Shown here one piece after another: positions 34,413-44,082 of a stretch of DNA of 64,000 bases. Position 1 is the stretch's first letter. Every line of letters begins with the position of its first letter. The stretch covers positions 1-64,000 of the forward strand of contig JAJFHU010000045.1 in assembly GCA_021775455.1 (NCBI GenBank). The letters run 5' to 3'. This DNA is from Hyphomicrobiales bacterium. GTDB lineage: Bacteria > Pseudomonadota > Alphaproteobacteria > Rhizobiales > Rhizobiaceae. A program made the position numbers and the translations under genes. The notes below the pieces were generated by a model. That model was not told where the DNA came from. It saw only the letters and a program-made list of their open reading frames with translations, and made no database searches.

Positions 34413-36491
34413 TCACAGTGTGTCATCAAGCTTGATACCGAGACGCTTCTGAAAGTTTCCACTGAAGTTCTGCGTTATGCGATCCGAAATCATGGCGATA
34501 ATCGCCATGCCAATTCCGGCAATCATGCCGACACCGAAATCACCATCTCCAAGGCCAATGTAAATTTGTTGACCCAGATCGTTCGTACCCACAAGTGCTG
34601 TGATCACCAACATGGATATACCAAACATAATTGTCTGGTTTAAACCAAGCATGATGGTTGGAACAGCAAGTGGAAGTTTCACTTGCAGCAAGCGCTGGGA
34701 AGGAGTGGTGCCGATTGCAGTTGCAGCCTCAATCACTGTTTCAGGAAGATTGCGCAACCCATGTTCTGTATACCGAATTGCGGGAACAATGGCGTATGTG
34801 ATTATCGCAAGAAGCGCAGTAAATTCACCGATCTTGAAAATCATCACAAATGGAATGAGGATAACAAACAGTGGCATGGTTTGGAGCGTATCGATAACTG
34901 GTCGAACAACCGCTGAAACTTTGTCACTTTCCGACGCCCAAATGCCTATCGCACTGCCAATCGTGAATGCCAACAGGACACCAACCCCACACAGGTAAAT
35001 TGACAGCAAAGAGGGTTCCCAAATTCCAGTCAGCAACAAGAATGCGAGGCCTGCAGCGGTCCACATTGCCAATTTTGGCCCGCCTGCTTGCCAGGACAAT
35101 GCAGCAAAAATCACAACAATCGCAATCCATGGAGTTCCGGTTAATCCGCTGTAAAGCACCAGTGCTGCAATAACCAGTGCATTGGCCAGCCCGGCCCGTT
35201 CCTGCCATGCGAGAAAGGCGGCGCCCGACAATACAAGCCCAATATAAATGGCGACAACAGTTGGGGTCATTGCAAAACCCCAAGTGAATGGGCTTATGGC
35301 TTGCGAGAAACCAACCTTTATCGGAAGCATGACAAAGAAGAAAGCCGCTGTTTTCATTGCTTCCAGGAATGTACGATACTCAACAAACACCCATTCCAGC
35401 GCCGCATTCATGCTTGGTGCGGGATTGAGTACCCAGCTGTCTGGCCATTCCGACAGGAAGCCAATCCACTGGCCAAGAACAGTGACTGTTAGTGCGGCTA
35501 TCAGGCAAATAATCCAACCCCGCCAGCCAGGTTCATTGTCTGCAGTTCCGACTGTTTGGCTACGCATGGCAAAGCCCCAGGTAATACGATCCAAAGTCAT
35601 CGCCATCAGCGCTATAACAATACCAGCAAGCAAACTTTCTCCAAATTGTGCTTTCCGCATCATAGAAAGCACTTCCCACCCTATGTCATTTGTTCCGCCA
35701 ATGATGGAAGCGATAATTACCATGGAAAGCGAGGCCATTGTCGCCTGATTTACCCCAAGTAGAATCTGCCGTCTGGCAGTGGGCACACGAACACTCCAGA
35801 AAAGTTGCCATGGTGTGGCGCCACTCATGAGACCGGATTCGATAATTTCAGCTGACACACCGCGTAGTCCGACAATGGTATTTCTCACCATCGGCGGGAA
35901 TGCATAAAGTACCGATGCGACCAAACCCACCGTCGTCCCAAATCCAAACAGCAACAAGATTGGCAACAGATAGGCGAAAGCCGGAATTGTCTGCAATAGA
36001 TCGAGCATCGGCATGATTATCCGATAAGCCCTGTCAGAAATAAAACCCCATGTACCCAGTGCAAATCCAATGATAACCGCTAGCGGTATCGAAATCACAA
36101 CAAGTGCAAATGAATTAATCGATTGAGACCAATATCCGAATGATGCCATATAAATTATGCTGATAGCGGAAAAAACGGCAAGTCCCATTCCACCTGCCCG
36201 CCACGCTGTGTATGTGACCAACAATAATGCTGCTGACCAGGGAATTTCATGCAAAACGGTTTTTGCCAGCAATATTGGCCAATCTATGAGCCAGGCAATG
36301 GCTTTGAAAAACCAGCCAAAGGTGTCCACAAACCAGCGCATACCGGTGTTCATCGGATCGGTAAGTGGAAGAACCAGAGCTTCAGGAAATTTTGCCAGCG
36401 GGCCCAATTGATTGCTGAAAATCACGCAACCAGCAACAACAAGAGTGACGACCCACCAAACGACACGTGATCGTTTTTCAGCGTCGGTCAT
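34413..36491 (-). CDS. ProW-type ABC permease, two permease domains fused
   Basis: The protein has 692 residues, about twice a single ProW. Two copies of the binding-protein-dependent permease fold are seen; each has an EAA-type loop (EIIESGLMSGATPWQLF near residue 215 and ETVIEAATAIGTTPSQRLL near residue 595) and a DLLQTIP or DTLQTMP motif. It forms the membrane channel of a glycine betaine/carnitine/choline importer with the ATPase encoded 4 bp upstream. It may act as the complete permease in one chain. It ends convergent to lcdH. Confidence 0.88.
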   Translation of the reverse strand: MTDAEKRSRVVWWVVTLVVAGCVIFSNQLGPLAKFPEALVLPLTDPMNTGMRWFVDTFGWFFKAIAWLIDWPILLAKTVLHEIPWSAALLLVTYTAWRAGGMGLAVFSAISIIYMASFGYWSQSINSFALVVISIPLAVIIGFALGTWGFISDRAYRIIMPMLDLLQTIPAFAYLLPILLLFGFGTTVGLVASVLYAFPPMVRNTIVGLRGVSAEIIESGLMSGATPWQLFWSVRVPTARRQILLGVNQATMASLSMVIIASIIGGTNDIGWEVLSMMRKAQFGESLLAGIVIALMAMTLDRITWGFAMRSQTVGTADNEPGWRGWIICLIAALTVTVLGQWIGFLSEWPDSWVLNPAPSMNAALEWVFVEYRTFLEAMKTAAFFFVMLPIKVGFSQAISPFTWGFAMTPTVVAIYIGLVLSGAAFLAWQERAGLANALVIAALVLYSGLTGTPWIAIVVIFAALSWQAGGPKLAMWTAAGLAFLLLTGIWEPSLLSIYLCGVGVLLAFTIGSAIGIWASESDKVSAVVRPVIDTLQTMPLFVILIPFVMIFKIGEFTALLAIITYAIVPAIRYTEHGLRNLPETVIEAATAIGTTPSQRLLQVKLPLAVPTIMLGLNQTIMFGISMLVITALVGTNDLGQQIYIGLGDGDFGVGMIAGIGMAIIAMISDRITQNFSGNFQKRLGIKLDDTL

Positions 36492-36495
36492 ATCA

Positions 36496-37575
36496 CTAGT
36501 CCTTTACTGCGGAAGAGTCTGCTACACCGCTTGCAAGCGCAAGAATCACTTCGCGGCTCGTCAGGTGGCCCAGTGAACCATCTTCGGCGCGCACAGCCAC
36601 ACCTTTGTCGTGATTGGCTAAATATGGAAGAAGTGAAGCCACGTTCGTCTTGCCTTCCACTTCCTTGATGCCTTTTGGTGGGCGCTTCGAATTGCAAACA
36701 TCACCAGCTGTCAGCACCAACTCCCAAGGCACATCATTTGTAAATTCGCGAACATAATCGTCAACCGGATTCAAAATCAAATCAACCGGACGACCAATCT
36801 GAACAACTTCGCCATCTTTCATGATTGCCATTCGATCCGCGATACGCAGAGCTTCAAGGAAGTCGTGCGTAATAAACACAATTGATTTGTGTAACTCTTG
36901 TTGTAAGCGCAGGAATTCATCCTGCATCTGCCTGCGGATCAAGGGATCCAGTGCACTGAATGGTTCATCCAGAAACCAGACTTCCGGTTCCACAGCGAGA
37001 GAACGTGCAATACCGACACGCTGTTGTTGGCCGCCGGATAATTGACTTGGAAAACTGCTTTCGCGTCCTTCCAGTCCGACCAACTCAATCACACGCTGGG
37101 CTCGTTCCAGGCGCTCTTTTTTCTCTAACCCCTGTAGTTTGAGGGGGAATGCCACATTTTCAAGCACATTCAAATGCGGCATCAAACCAAAGCTTTGAAA
37201 GACCATACCCATTTTGTGCCGACGAATGTCAATGAGTTCATCTTTGGAAGCTTTTAGCAGGTCTTCGCCATCAAGCAGAACCTCACCACCGGTTGGTTCT
37301 ACCAGTCTGGACAAACAGCGAACGATAGTAGACTTACCTGAGCCGGAAAGGCCCATGATGACAAATATCTCGCCTTGCATCACATCAAAGCTGACATCTG
37401 CTGAGGCTACAATTCCACCTTTCTCGCGTATTCGTTGCGCAAGAGCCTTGGAATCACCGCCATTTTGTGAGAGTTGGTCATGGTTTTTCAGATAATTATC
37501 AGCATCTGGGCCGTATAGCTTCCAAACATGCCGACACGAAAGCTTCGGGATTGATTCCGATTGTATTTCGGTCAT
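36496..37575 (-). CDS. ProV-type quaternary-amine ABC transporter ATPase
   Basis: The protein has 359 residues. Walker A GLSGSGKST is near residues 74-82, the signature LSGGQQQRVG near 177-186 and Walker B WFLDEPFSALD follows. The first 60 residues (KLYGPDADNYLKNHDQ) and the arrangement match ProV/OpuAA ATPases. The C-terminal about 85 residues are a reduced CBS-like region. It powers uptake with the adjacent fused permease. Confidence 0.88.
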   Translation of the reverse strand: MTEIQSESIPKLSCRHVWKLYGPDADNYLKNHDQLSQNGGDSKALAQRIREKGGIVASADVSFDVMQGEIFVIMGLSGSGKSTIVRCLSRLVEPTGGEVLLDGEDLLKASKDELIDIRRHKMGMVFQSFGLMPHLNVLENVAFPLKLQGLEKKERLERAQRVIELVGLEGRESSFPSQLSGGQQQRVGIARSLAVEPEVWFLDEPFSALDPLIRRQMQDEFLRLQQELHKSIVFITHDFLEALRIADRMAIMKDGEVVQIGRPVDLILNPVDDYVREFTNDVPWELVLTAGDVCNSKRPPKGIKEVEGKTNVASLLPYLANHDKGVAVRAEDGSLGHLTSREVILALASGVADSSAVKD

Positions 37576-37614
37576 CTGGTCTGATTTCCGTTGAATGCTG
37601 CCTGAAGTAAAATA

Positions 37615-37649
37615 AAACTCAGTGGCAATATATTAAACTGCCACTGAGT
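37615..37649 (-). terminator. Intrinsic terminator or attenuator between binding-protein and ATPase genes
   Basis: A perfect 12-bp stem (37615-37626 with 37638-37649, AACTCAGTGGCA) encloses an 11-nt loop. Read on the minus strand it is followed by TTATTTTA. It lies 10 bp after the binding-protein stop and 39 bp before the ATPase start. Partial termination or mRNA protection here would give more binding protein than ATPase and permease. Confidence 0.75.
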
Positions 37650-37659
37650 TGGAAAGCGT

Positions 37660-38592
37660 TTATTGAGCAGCAGCTACCCAAGGTTGCCAGACTGACTCAT
37701 TGTTCTCGAGCCATTCAGCAACTACTTCCTCAACTTTTCGACCTTTCTGATCGATTTCAAGGATAAGCGCATTTTGAATTTCATTGGTAAGAGACATTTG
37801 CTCTACCAACTTCATGGCTTTCGGAAACTTCTCAGCAAAGTCATCGGTTACAACTTTTTCGATGCGAGCTTGTTGAAAGCCACACGCGGCACCTTTTTTC
37901 TGGCTGCTCTCGTCGCAATCGCCTTCCGCTGAATCCCATTCTACCCAATTCACATCAATTTCAGCAAAAACCCAATGCGGTTGCCACAACATCATCAAAA
38001 TTGGTTGTTCGGCAGCAACGGCACTCTTGAGCTCCGCAAGCATCGCTCCTTCTGAACCACCTGGAATCGGCTTGAATGGCAATTCAACCATCTTGACCAA
38101 ATCCGATGATCGGGTGCCCCAATCAGCAGGATACGTAATCAATCGGCCTTTGGGAAAAGTGTCAGCAGCCGCAAATGCCTGGGCACAATCGTATAGCGCA
38201 CTATAGGCAGGCAAACCCGGGCATTTGTCTTTCATGTAAGGAGGATATACCCAACCTTCACGTGGCTCCAGGCCGAGGCCGCCAACCACAATAATGTCAC
38301 CGCTTTCGACAGCTTTTGGATAAATGTCACCGACATTGTTGGTCCAGACTTCGGGTTGAATATGCAAACTACCTTCGGCCAAAGCAGCAAACTGAGGCAC
38401 GGCCCCAGCGGTTACATACTCAACTTCCTGGCCGATTTTTTCAAACAATGAACCCGCAAAATGGGCAGAAATATGCTGGCCGGTCCATTCATTGATTGCA
38501 ATTTTGATTGGCTCGGCAAACGCGGCACCCTGCATGGCCACGGCTGCGACTGAAGCCAATAGTACTGTTCTGAATGTTTTTTTAGTTTTCAT
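37660..38592 (-). CDS. Quaternary-amine ABC transporter substrate-binding protein
   Basis: The protein has 310 residues with a Sec signal peptide (MKTKKTFRTVLLASVAAVAM, cleavage after AFA). The mature part starts EPIKIAINEWTG and continues as an OpuAC-type binding domain with several tryptophans and tyrosines suited to a cation-pi cage. It delivers glycine betaine, carnitine or choline to the ProVW-like proteins encoded downstream. Its gene is the first of the transporter operon. Confidence 0.85.
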   Translation of the reverse strand: MKTKKTFRTVLLASVAAVAMQGAAFAEPIKIAINEWTGQHISAHFAGSLFEKIGQEVEYVTAGAVPQFAALAEGSLHIQPEVWTNNVGDIYPKAVESGDIIVVGGLGLEPREGWVYPPYMKDKCPGLPAYSALYDCAQAFAAADTFPKGRLITYPADWGTRSSDLVKMVELPFKPIPGGSEGAMLAELKSAVAAEQPILMMLWQPHWVFAEIDVNWVEWDSAEGDCDESSQKKGAACGFQQARIEKVVTDDFAEKFPKAMKLVEQMSLTNEIQNALILEIDQKGRKVEEVVAEWLENNESVWQPWVAAAQ

Positions 38593-38805
38593 CCGTTTTT
38601 CCTCCCGGGATTTAGCTGTCCTAGCTTAATTTTCTTATTTACAGCATCGCTGACTGGACGATATTGGACGTCACATCCACGACATTTGCTAATTTATATA
38701 CGACAATGAATAACATTGGAACCGGGACGATTGAAGGTGAAGTTGTATTAAATTCAAATTTCCTGAGCGTCGACCAAAGTGGTCTTAATATCAGCGGAGA
38801 ATGCG
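38593..38805. other. Intergenic region between transporter and ureide genes
   Basis: These 213 bp separate the binding-protein start (38592, minus) from the allA stop (38806, minus). They must hold the promoter of the transporter operon; a CCCGGGAGGAAAAACGG-type leader with GGGAGG precedes the binding-protein ATG. No palindrome or RNA gene stands out. Confidence 0.4.
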
Positions 38806-39303
38806 TTAGATTTCTCGTTTTGCAATGATGTATGGTTCGCTGAAGAAATGCTCTTCAAGATTACCACCGTCACCATCCCGGTCAACGATGAGGAAATCAG
38901 TGGGTTTTTCCAGTGGTGTCAAAACTGAATGCCAGGTATTTCGCAGATAATTTATACCCTGGCCAGGTCTGGTTAGAAAAGCCAATGGTATGCCGGGACC
39001 GTCATCTGTTTCAGGTGCCACGACAACGAGAAACGAATTTGATTGCAGGGGAATGAAGGCTTGGCTACCCAGGGGATGGCGTTCAACCATTTCCAGAGTC
39101 AATGGTAATTTGTACGGTTTGGCGCGCCCAAGACTAATGATCGAATTCGCGTCTTTATCTATCAGGTCAACTTTTGCCAATGCGTGGTATCGGTCGCACA
39201 TTTCGCTGTTTATTTTGTAGCTCGCATCCCGGTCGAAATCGATCAGGTCGCCATAGGGGGCAAAGGCTTCAGCATCCATCTGTTGAATATGTATGGTTTG
39301 CAT
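38806..39303 (-). CDS. allA: Ureidoglycolate lyase
   Basis: The protein has 165 residues and the AllA pattern: AFAPYGDLIDFD at the N-terminus, ERHPLGSQAFIPL in the middle, and NTWHSVLTPLEKPTDFLIVD with the catalytic-site histidine. The enzyme splits (S)-ureidoglycolate to glyoxylate and urea, the last ureide step. It lies 9 bp after allE on the same strand. Confidence 0.9.
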   Translation of the reverse strand: MQTIHIQQMDAEAFAPYGDLIDFDRDASYKINSEMCDRYHALAKVDLIDKDANSIISLGRAKPYKLPLTLEMVERHPLGSQAFIPLQSNSFLVVVAPETDDGPGIPLAFLTRPGQGINYLRNTWHSVLTPLEKPTDFLIVDRDGDGGNLEEHFFSEPYIIAKREI

Positions 39304-39312
39304 GTTTTCGAA

Positions 39313-40134
39313 TTACCTTAACTTCATGTGACGGTTTACATCCTTGTACAAAAGGTAGCGGAAATTCCCCGGGCCGCCTGCATAACAAGCCTGCGGGCAA
39401 AATGCGCGAAGCCACATAAAGTCGCCGGCCTCTACCTCCACCCAATCCTGATTGAGGCGGTAAACAGCCTTGCCCTCCAGCACATAAAGCCCGTGCTCCA
39501 TAACATGAGTTTCGGCGAATGGAATTACTGCACCGGGCTCGAAGGTAACAATTGTGACGTGCATGTCATAACGCATGTCATTAGGGTCTACAAACCGGGT
39601 GGTTGCCCATTTCCCATCAGAATGTTCCATCGGGGCGGGTTCAATATTTTGTTCATTCGCGATTACCGGTTCGGGAATCTCAATTCCCTCAACATGCTCA
39701 TATGCTTTTCGGATCCAGTGAAACCGGACAGGTTCTGTCCCCGTATTTATGATTCCCCATTTGCTGCCGGGCGGGATAAATGCATAACCGCCCTCTTGCA
39801 TGACATGCTCATTGCCAGCCAATGTCACGGTCAATTTTCCTTCAAGAACAAACAGAACCGCCTCCGCGTTTTGGTCGGGTTCCGGTTGCTTGCTTCCTCC
39901 GCCAGGTGAGACCTCCATCAAATACTGCGAGAACGTTTCTGCAAACCCGGATAGCGGTCGCGCAAGTACCCACGCTCTTGAATTTTCCCAATGCGGCAAC
40001 CGGCTGATAACAATATCCTGCATCACGCCGCGAGGGATCACAGCATAAGCATCTGTAAACACTGCGCGACCGGTGAGCAATTCGGTTTGCTTCGGCAAAC
40101 CGCCGTGTGGTGCGAAATAACTAGGGGTACTCAT
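39313..40134 (-). CDS. allE: (S)-ureidoglycine aminohydrolase
   Basis: The protein has 273 residues and is a bicupin: one cupin at about 65-150 (GKLTVTLAGNEHVMQEGGYA) and a second at about 185-260 (PFAETHVMEHGLYVLEGKAV) that carries the metal-binding His and Glu residues. The N-terminal YFAPHGGLP and TDAYAVIPRGVMQDIV are typical of AllE/YlbA. It releases ammonia from ureidoglycine to give ureidoglycolate, the AllA substrate. It lies 11 bp after the PuuE-UraD gene. Confidence 0.9.
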   Translation of the reverse strand: MSTPSYFAPHGGLPKQTELLTGRAVFTDAYAVIPRGVMQDIVISRLPHWENSRAWVLARPLSGFAETFSQYLMEVSPGGGSKQPEPDQNAEAVLFVLEGKLTVTLAGNEHVMQEGGYAFIPPGSKWGIINTGTEPVRFHWIRKAYEHVEGIEIPEPVIANEQNIEPAPMEHSDGKWATTRFVDPNDMRYDMHVTIVTFEPGAVIPFAETHVMEHGLYVLEGKAVYRLNQDWVEVEAGDFMWLRAFCPQACYAGGPGNFRYLLYKDVNRHMKLR

Positions 40135-40145
40135 GGTCTGTTACC

Positions 40146-41588
40146 TCAATCCTTTGGCAGTAGTTCATCGAGCCGCAACCGGGCGATGCGCTCAACTTGT
40201 TTGCATGCGGTTTTAAATTCTTGATCGCGAAAGTTGTCTATCCGCGTTTCGAAGGCTTCAAGTATTTGGTCCTTTGAAAGGCCCTTGACCGCAATAATGA
40301 ATGGAAAGCCAAACTTTGAAACATAAGTTTCATTGAGTTCAGTAAACCGTTCCAGCTCCTTGTCTGTTAATGAGTCCAGTCCGGCATTTGCCTGTTCGCT
40401 CTCGGATTCTTTGGTAAGACGCTTGGCTGCCGCAAGTTTGCCAGCGAGGTCCGGATGGGCATTCAAAACATCGAGACGCTCATTTTCGCTGGCAGTCCGA
40501 AACTCGGCCGCCATCGCAGAATGCAGTCCAACCGCCGTGTCGTTGGCGCAGCCTAACTCTGCCTCAAATGCGCGTTCTGCGATCCAGGGGGAGTGTTCAA
40601 AAATTCCGCCATATGCATCAACAAACGCCTGTTTGGTCATTTGTGATGGGCGCTCAGATTGAGCTGGTGCCGGATGAGTCTTGTGCCAGTGGTCTGCAAT
40701 ATCAATTCGCCTCGCAAACCAGACATCTTTGTGGTTCGCTGCATAATCAAGGAAACGGGCAAGAGCAGCAGCGCGTCCAGGGCGACCAATCAGACGGCAA
40801 TGAAGACCGATATTCATCATTTTGGCGCTACCAGTCTCACCTTCGGCGTAAAGCGTGTCGAACGTATCCTTCAGATAGGTGAAAAACTGATCGCCGGAAT
40901 TAAAACCTTGTGGCGTTGAAAAACGCATGTCATTGCAATCGAGCGTGTATGGAATGATTAGCTGATCCTTGGCCTTGTAGTGATGCCAATAAGGCAGATC
41001 ATCCGCATAGCTATCCGATACATAATCGAAGCCGCCTTCTTCGCAGACCAAATCAACCGTGTTGATCGAGCATCGGCCTGTGTACCAACCACGCGGACGT
41101 TCACCGGTTACCGCAGTATGAATTTTGATTGCCTCATCTATGTCGGCAGCTTCTTCTTTTTTGCTAAAATCCTTGTACTCAATCCACTTCAGGCCGTGGG
41201 ATGCGATTTCCCATTCGGCGTTTTGCATTGCTTCAACTTGTGCTGGTGAGCGTTGTAACGCCGTTGCCACGCCGTAAACGGTAACCGGGATATTTCGTTC
41301 AGTGAACATTCTATGCAAACGCCAAAAGCCAGCGCGCACGCCGTATTCGTATATCGACTCCATGTTCCAGTGACGTTGATCCGGCCATGCTGTGGCGCCG
41401 ACGATCTCGGACAAAAAAGCTTCCGAACCCGCGTCACCGTGCAGAATGTTGTTTTCGCCACCCTCTTCGTAGTTGATGACAATCTGAACAGCGATCTTCG
41501 CATCACCAGGCCATTTAGGATCCGGTAGTGTTTGGCCATAGCCATGCATGTCTCGGGGGTAGCGGTTTGGCAGTTTGTCATTCTCCAT
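40146..41588 (-). CDS. Bifunctional allantoinase (PuuE) and OHCU decarboxylase (UraD) fusion
   Basis: The likely start at 41588 (MENDKLPNRYPRD) gives about 480 residues; the frame extends upstream to 41621. Residues 1 to about 300 form a PuuE-type polysaccharide-deacetylase-fold allantoinase (YGVATALQRSPAQVEAM, ASHGLKW, GWYTGRCS, IGLHCRLIGRPGR). After a linker the last about 165 residues are UraD (HSPWIAERAF, LNAHPDLAGKL, NETYVSKFGFPFIIAVKG), including the catalytic histidine in HPDL. The fusion joins OHCU to (S)-allantoin and allantoin to allantoate. It lies 83 bp downstream of the LysR gene. Confidence 0.92.
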   Translation of the reverse strand: MENDKLPNRYPRDMHGYGQTLPDPKWPGDAKIAVQIVINYEEGGENNILHGDAGSEAFLSEIVGATAWPDQRHWNMESIYEYGVRAGFWRLHRMFTERNIPVTVYGVATALQRSPAQVEAMQNAEWEIASHGLKWIEYKDFSKKEEAADIDEAIKIHTAVTGERPRGWYTGRCSINTVDLVCEEGGFDYVSDSYADDLPYWHHYKAKDQLIIPYTLDCNDMRFSTPQGFNSGDQFFTYLKDTFDTLYAEGETGSAKMMNIGLHCRLIGRPGRAAALARFLDYAANHKDVWFARRIDIADHWHKTHPAPAQSERPSQMTKQAFVDAYGGIFEHSPWIAERAFEAELGCANDTAVGLHSAMAAEFRTASENERLDVLNAHPDLAGKLAAAKRLTKESESEQANAGLDSLTDKELERFTELNETYVSKFGFPFIIAVKGLSKDQILEAFETRIDNFRDQEFKTACKQVERIARLRLDELLPKD

Positions 41589-41671
41589 TACTTTAATCTT
41601 TCTGCACCTTAATGGAAACATCCCGGTAATTTATCTGAATATATTTGAAGGATCATCATGGCTATCTGTAA

Positions 41672-42574
41672 CTATCCCAATTGTTTTTTGCACCGTTCGA
41701 CCATGAATTCTATAAAAAGCCGGATCTTGGGATCTTGAAGTCTCTTGTGAGGATATATGCACGAGAAAGGGAGATTGGTCGGCGGGGTTTCTTGCGCTAC
41801 TCTAACAAGATTGCCTTCTTTCAGATGGTTCGAAATTTCAAACACCGGTTTGTTGATGATGCCGTTCCCGGACAAAGCCCAGGCGGTTAATACATCTCCA
41901 TCGTCTGATTCCAGTGGGCTTGTGAATTCATACCGTTTGACTTCCTCATCAACCCGAAGACTCCAAAAAAATTCAGTCGAGCCGGGAAACCGAAGCAACA
42001 AACATTTGTGATCGGATTCTCGAAGATCCTTCCCGTTTTTTGGCATACCATGCTCTTCAACGTATTTTGGTGATGCACAAAGGACACGCTCAAAATCGTG
42101 AATTGGCATTATCCGAAGTTCTGAATCAATCAAGCTGCCAAGCACAAATGCAGCGTCCAAACCTTCATTGGTAACATCAACCTTTCTGTCAGAAAGACGG
42201 AGGCGAACGTTGATATCTGGATATTTTTCCTGAAACTGCGGAACCAGCGGCGCAATTAGTATCTTTCCAATCCCAAGTGGCGCTGACACGAAAATGGTAC
42301 CTTTGGGGTTGGAGGTTATTTCGCTGATGCTGCCTTCAACTTCGTAAATGGTATCGAGAATTTTAATGGCACCTTTGTAGAAAAGCTCGCCCTGCTGTGT
42401 TGGCCGCAGATTCCGGGTGTTCCTGTAAAAGAGACGAACACCGAGGTGTTTTTCAAGTTCGGATATTCGACTACTTGAGACTGCTGGGGAAACACGTAAA
42501 TCCCGGCCGGCAGCTGACATGCTTCCCAATTCATAAACGCGAACAAATGTCTTTAGGTTGTTTACGTAAGACAT
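41672..42574 (-). CDS. LysR-family transcriptional regulator
   Basis: The start is set at 42574 (MSYVNNLKTFVRVYELGSMS); the frame extends five codons upstream. The 300-residue protein has the LysR winged helix (AAGRDLRVSPAVSSSRISEL, then LGVRLFYRNTR) and a substrate-binding domain of usual length. It lies head-to-head with puuD across 104 bp and directly upstream of the ureide genes, so it is the likely regulator of purine catabolism, with a purine or ureide as co-inducer by inference. Confidence 0.88.
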   Translation of the reverse strand: MSYVNNLKTFVRVYELGSMSAAGRDLRVSPAVSSSRISELEKHLGVRLFYRNTRNLRPTQQGELFYKGAIKILDTIYEVEGSISEITSNPKGTIFVSAPLGIGKILIAPLVPQFQEKYPDINVRLRLSDRKVDVTNEGLDAAFVLGSLIDSELRIMPIHDFERVLCASPKYVEEHGMPKNGKDLRESDHKCLLLRFPGSTEFFWSLRVDEEVKRYEFTSPLESDDGDVLTAWALSGNGIINKPVFEISNHLKEGNLVRVAQETPPTNLPFSCIYPHKRLQDPKIRLFIEFMVERCKKQLG

Positions 42575-42632
42575 GCCTTGGAGTATCATTATATAAAATA
42601 TTTTGAAAGTCTTTTTATTTTATGGATATTTT

Positions 42633-42645
42633 ATCTAACAAAGAT
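42633..42645. promoter_or_regulatory. Possible LysR-type operator between LysR gene and puuD
   Basis: ATCTAACAAAGAT, an inverted repeat of ATCT/AGAT with 5 bp between, lies in the 104-bp divergent gap. LysR proteins commonly bind such ATC-Nx-GAT dyads. A TTGAAA element near 42603 followed by AT-rich DNA could be the puuD -35 box. Both are weak. Confidence 0.3.
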
Positions 42646-42678
42646 TACTGACAGTATGATTCCAATAGGGACAAAGCC

Positions 42679-43914
42679 GTGTATGAATACGCAATAATCT
42701 GGGATTGGTTGGCATTTGCCGCGCGTTGGGTTCATGTGATCACCGGCATTGCGTGGATTGGATCTTCATTCTATTTCATTGCGCTTGATCTCGGTTTGCA
42801 CAAGCATTCCAAACTGCCAAAGGGTGCCGCTGGAGACGAGTGGCAGGTACATGGCGGAGGGTTTTATCACATTCAAAAATACATGGTTGCTCCAGCGTCC
42901 ATGCCGGAACATCTGACATGGTTCAAATGGGAAGCTTACAGCACCTGGTTGTCCGGCTTTGTGCTTCTGTGTCTTGTCTATTACGCCGGTGCTGAACTTT
43001 ACCTGGTTGACCGGAACGTGCTGGATGTCTCCCCAATGGCTGCCATTGCCATTTCGATTGGATCCATCGGGCTTGGCTGGGTAGTCTATGATTTGATTTG
43101 CAAATCTCCATTAGGTACAAACAACACTACCTTGATGGTCCTGTTGTACTTTGTGCTTGTGGCGATGGCTTGGGGTTACACCCAACTCTTCACCGGCCGA
43201 GCTGCATTTCTGCACTTGGGAGCTTTCACCGGCACAATCATGTCGGCAAACGTGTTCTTCACCATTATTCCCAATCAGAAAAAAGTTGTGGCGGACTTAA
43301 TCGCCGGCAGGACGCCGGATCCAGCGCTTGGCTTGCAGGCAAAACAACGTTCCACGCACAACAATTATTTGACACTGCCGGTCTTGTTCCTGATGCTTTC
43401 AATTCATTCACCACTGGCATTTGGAACTGAGTACAATTGGATCATCGCGTCGCTGGTATTCTTGATGGGCGTTACAATTCGTCATTACTTCAATTCCAAA
43501 CATGCTCGCGCAGGAGACCCAACCTGGACCTGGCTCGCAACTGCACTCCTGTTTGTAATTATCATGTGGCTTTCGACGGTGCCGAAGGTTCTGAGTGGAG
43601 ATTTGGATGAATCTTCAATGACAACGCATGAGCAGAAATTTGCGCAAACTGAGCAGTTCGAAAATGTAAGGGATACTGTTTTGGGCCGATGTTCCATGTG
43701 CCATGCTGTGGAACCCTCATGGGAGGGAATTCTGACCGCACCGAAGGGTGTTGTCCTGGAAACAGATGCTCAAATAGCACGGAATGCGAGGGAGATATAT
43801 CTACAGGCTGGTCGTAGCCATGCCATGCCACCGGCAAATGTTACAGCTATCAGTCAAGAAGAACGTGAGATCATTGCACAATGGTATCAATCCGCAATTT
43901 CCGGGGGATCCTGA
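42679..43914 (+). CDS. puuD: Urate hydroxylase PuuD, membrane protein with cytochrome c domain
   Basis: Translation starts at GTG with AGGGA just upstream and gives 411 residues. About eight membrane spans cover residues 10-310, with PuuD-type motifs WVHVITGIAWIGSSFYF and HGGGFYHIQKYMVAP. A C-terminal cytochrome c domain has the haem motif CSMCH (Cys338-His342) and a distal methionine candidate in HAMPP. PuuD oxidises urate to 5-hydroxyisourate and passes electrons to the respiratory chain instead of making peroxide. It begins the plus-strand purine operon. Confidence 0.92.
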   Translation: MYEYAIIWDWLAFAARWVHVITGIAWIGSSFYFIALDLGLHKHSKLPKGAAGDEWQVHGGGFYHIQKYMVAPASMPEHLTWFKWEAYSTWLSGFVLLCLVYYAGAELYLVDRNVLDVSPMAAIAISIGSIGLGWVVYDLICKSPLGTNNTTLMVLLYFVLVAMAWGYTQLFTGRAAFLHLGAFTGTIMSANVFFTIIPNQKKVVADLIAGRTPDPALGLQAKQRSTHNNYLTLPVLFLMLSIHSPLAFGTEYNWIIASLVFLMGVTIRHYFNSKHARAGDPTWTWLATALLFVIIMWLSTVPKVLSGDLDESSMTTHEQKFAQTEQFENVRDTVLGRCSMCHAVEPSWEGILTAPKGVVLETDAQIARNAREIYLQAGRSHAMPPANVTAISQEEREIIAQWYQSAISGGS

Positions 43915-44082
43915 TTATTCATGCAAAGAGGGAAATCCAATATTTATCAAATTATTTTTGAAACACTTGCGGGAGGGGCTGCATTCTAATTGGACTGGAT
44001 ACGGTGAATAATTGATCGAACTTATTCATGTGGTGGGCTTGCCAAGGAATGGATGCGCACCGATGATGCCTCAGGAGGAGGA

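Noticed and set aside
44053-44082. Earlier ATG for uraH at 44053
   Set aside because: The ATG at 44083 has AGGAGGAGGA directly before it and starts the conserved HIU-hydrolase sequence.
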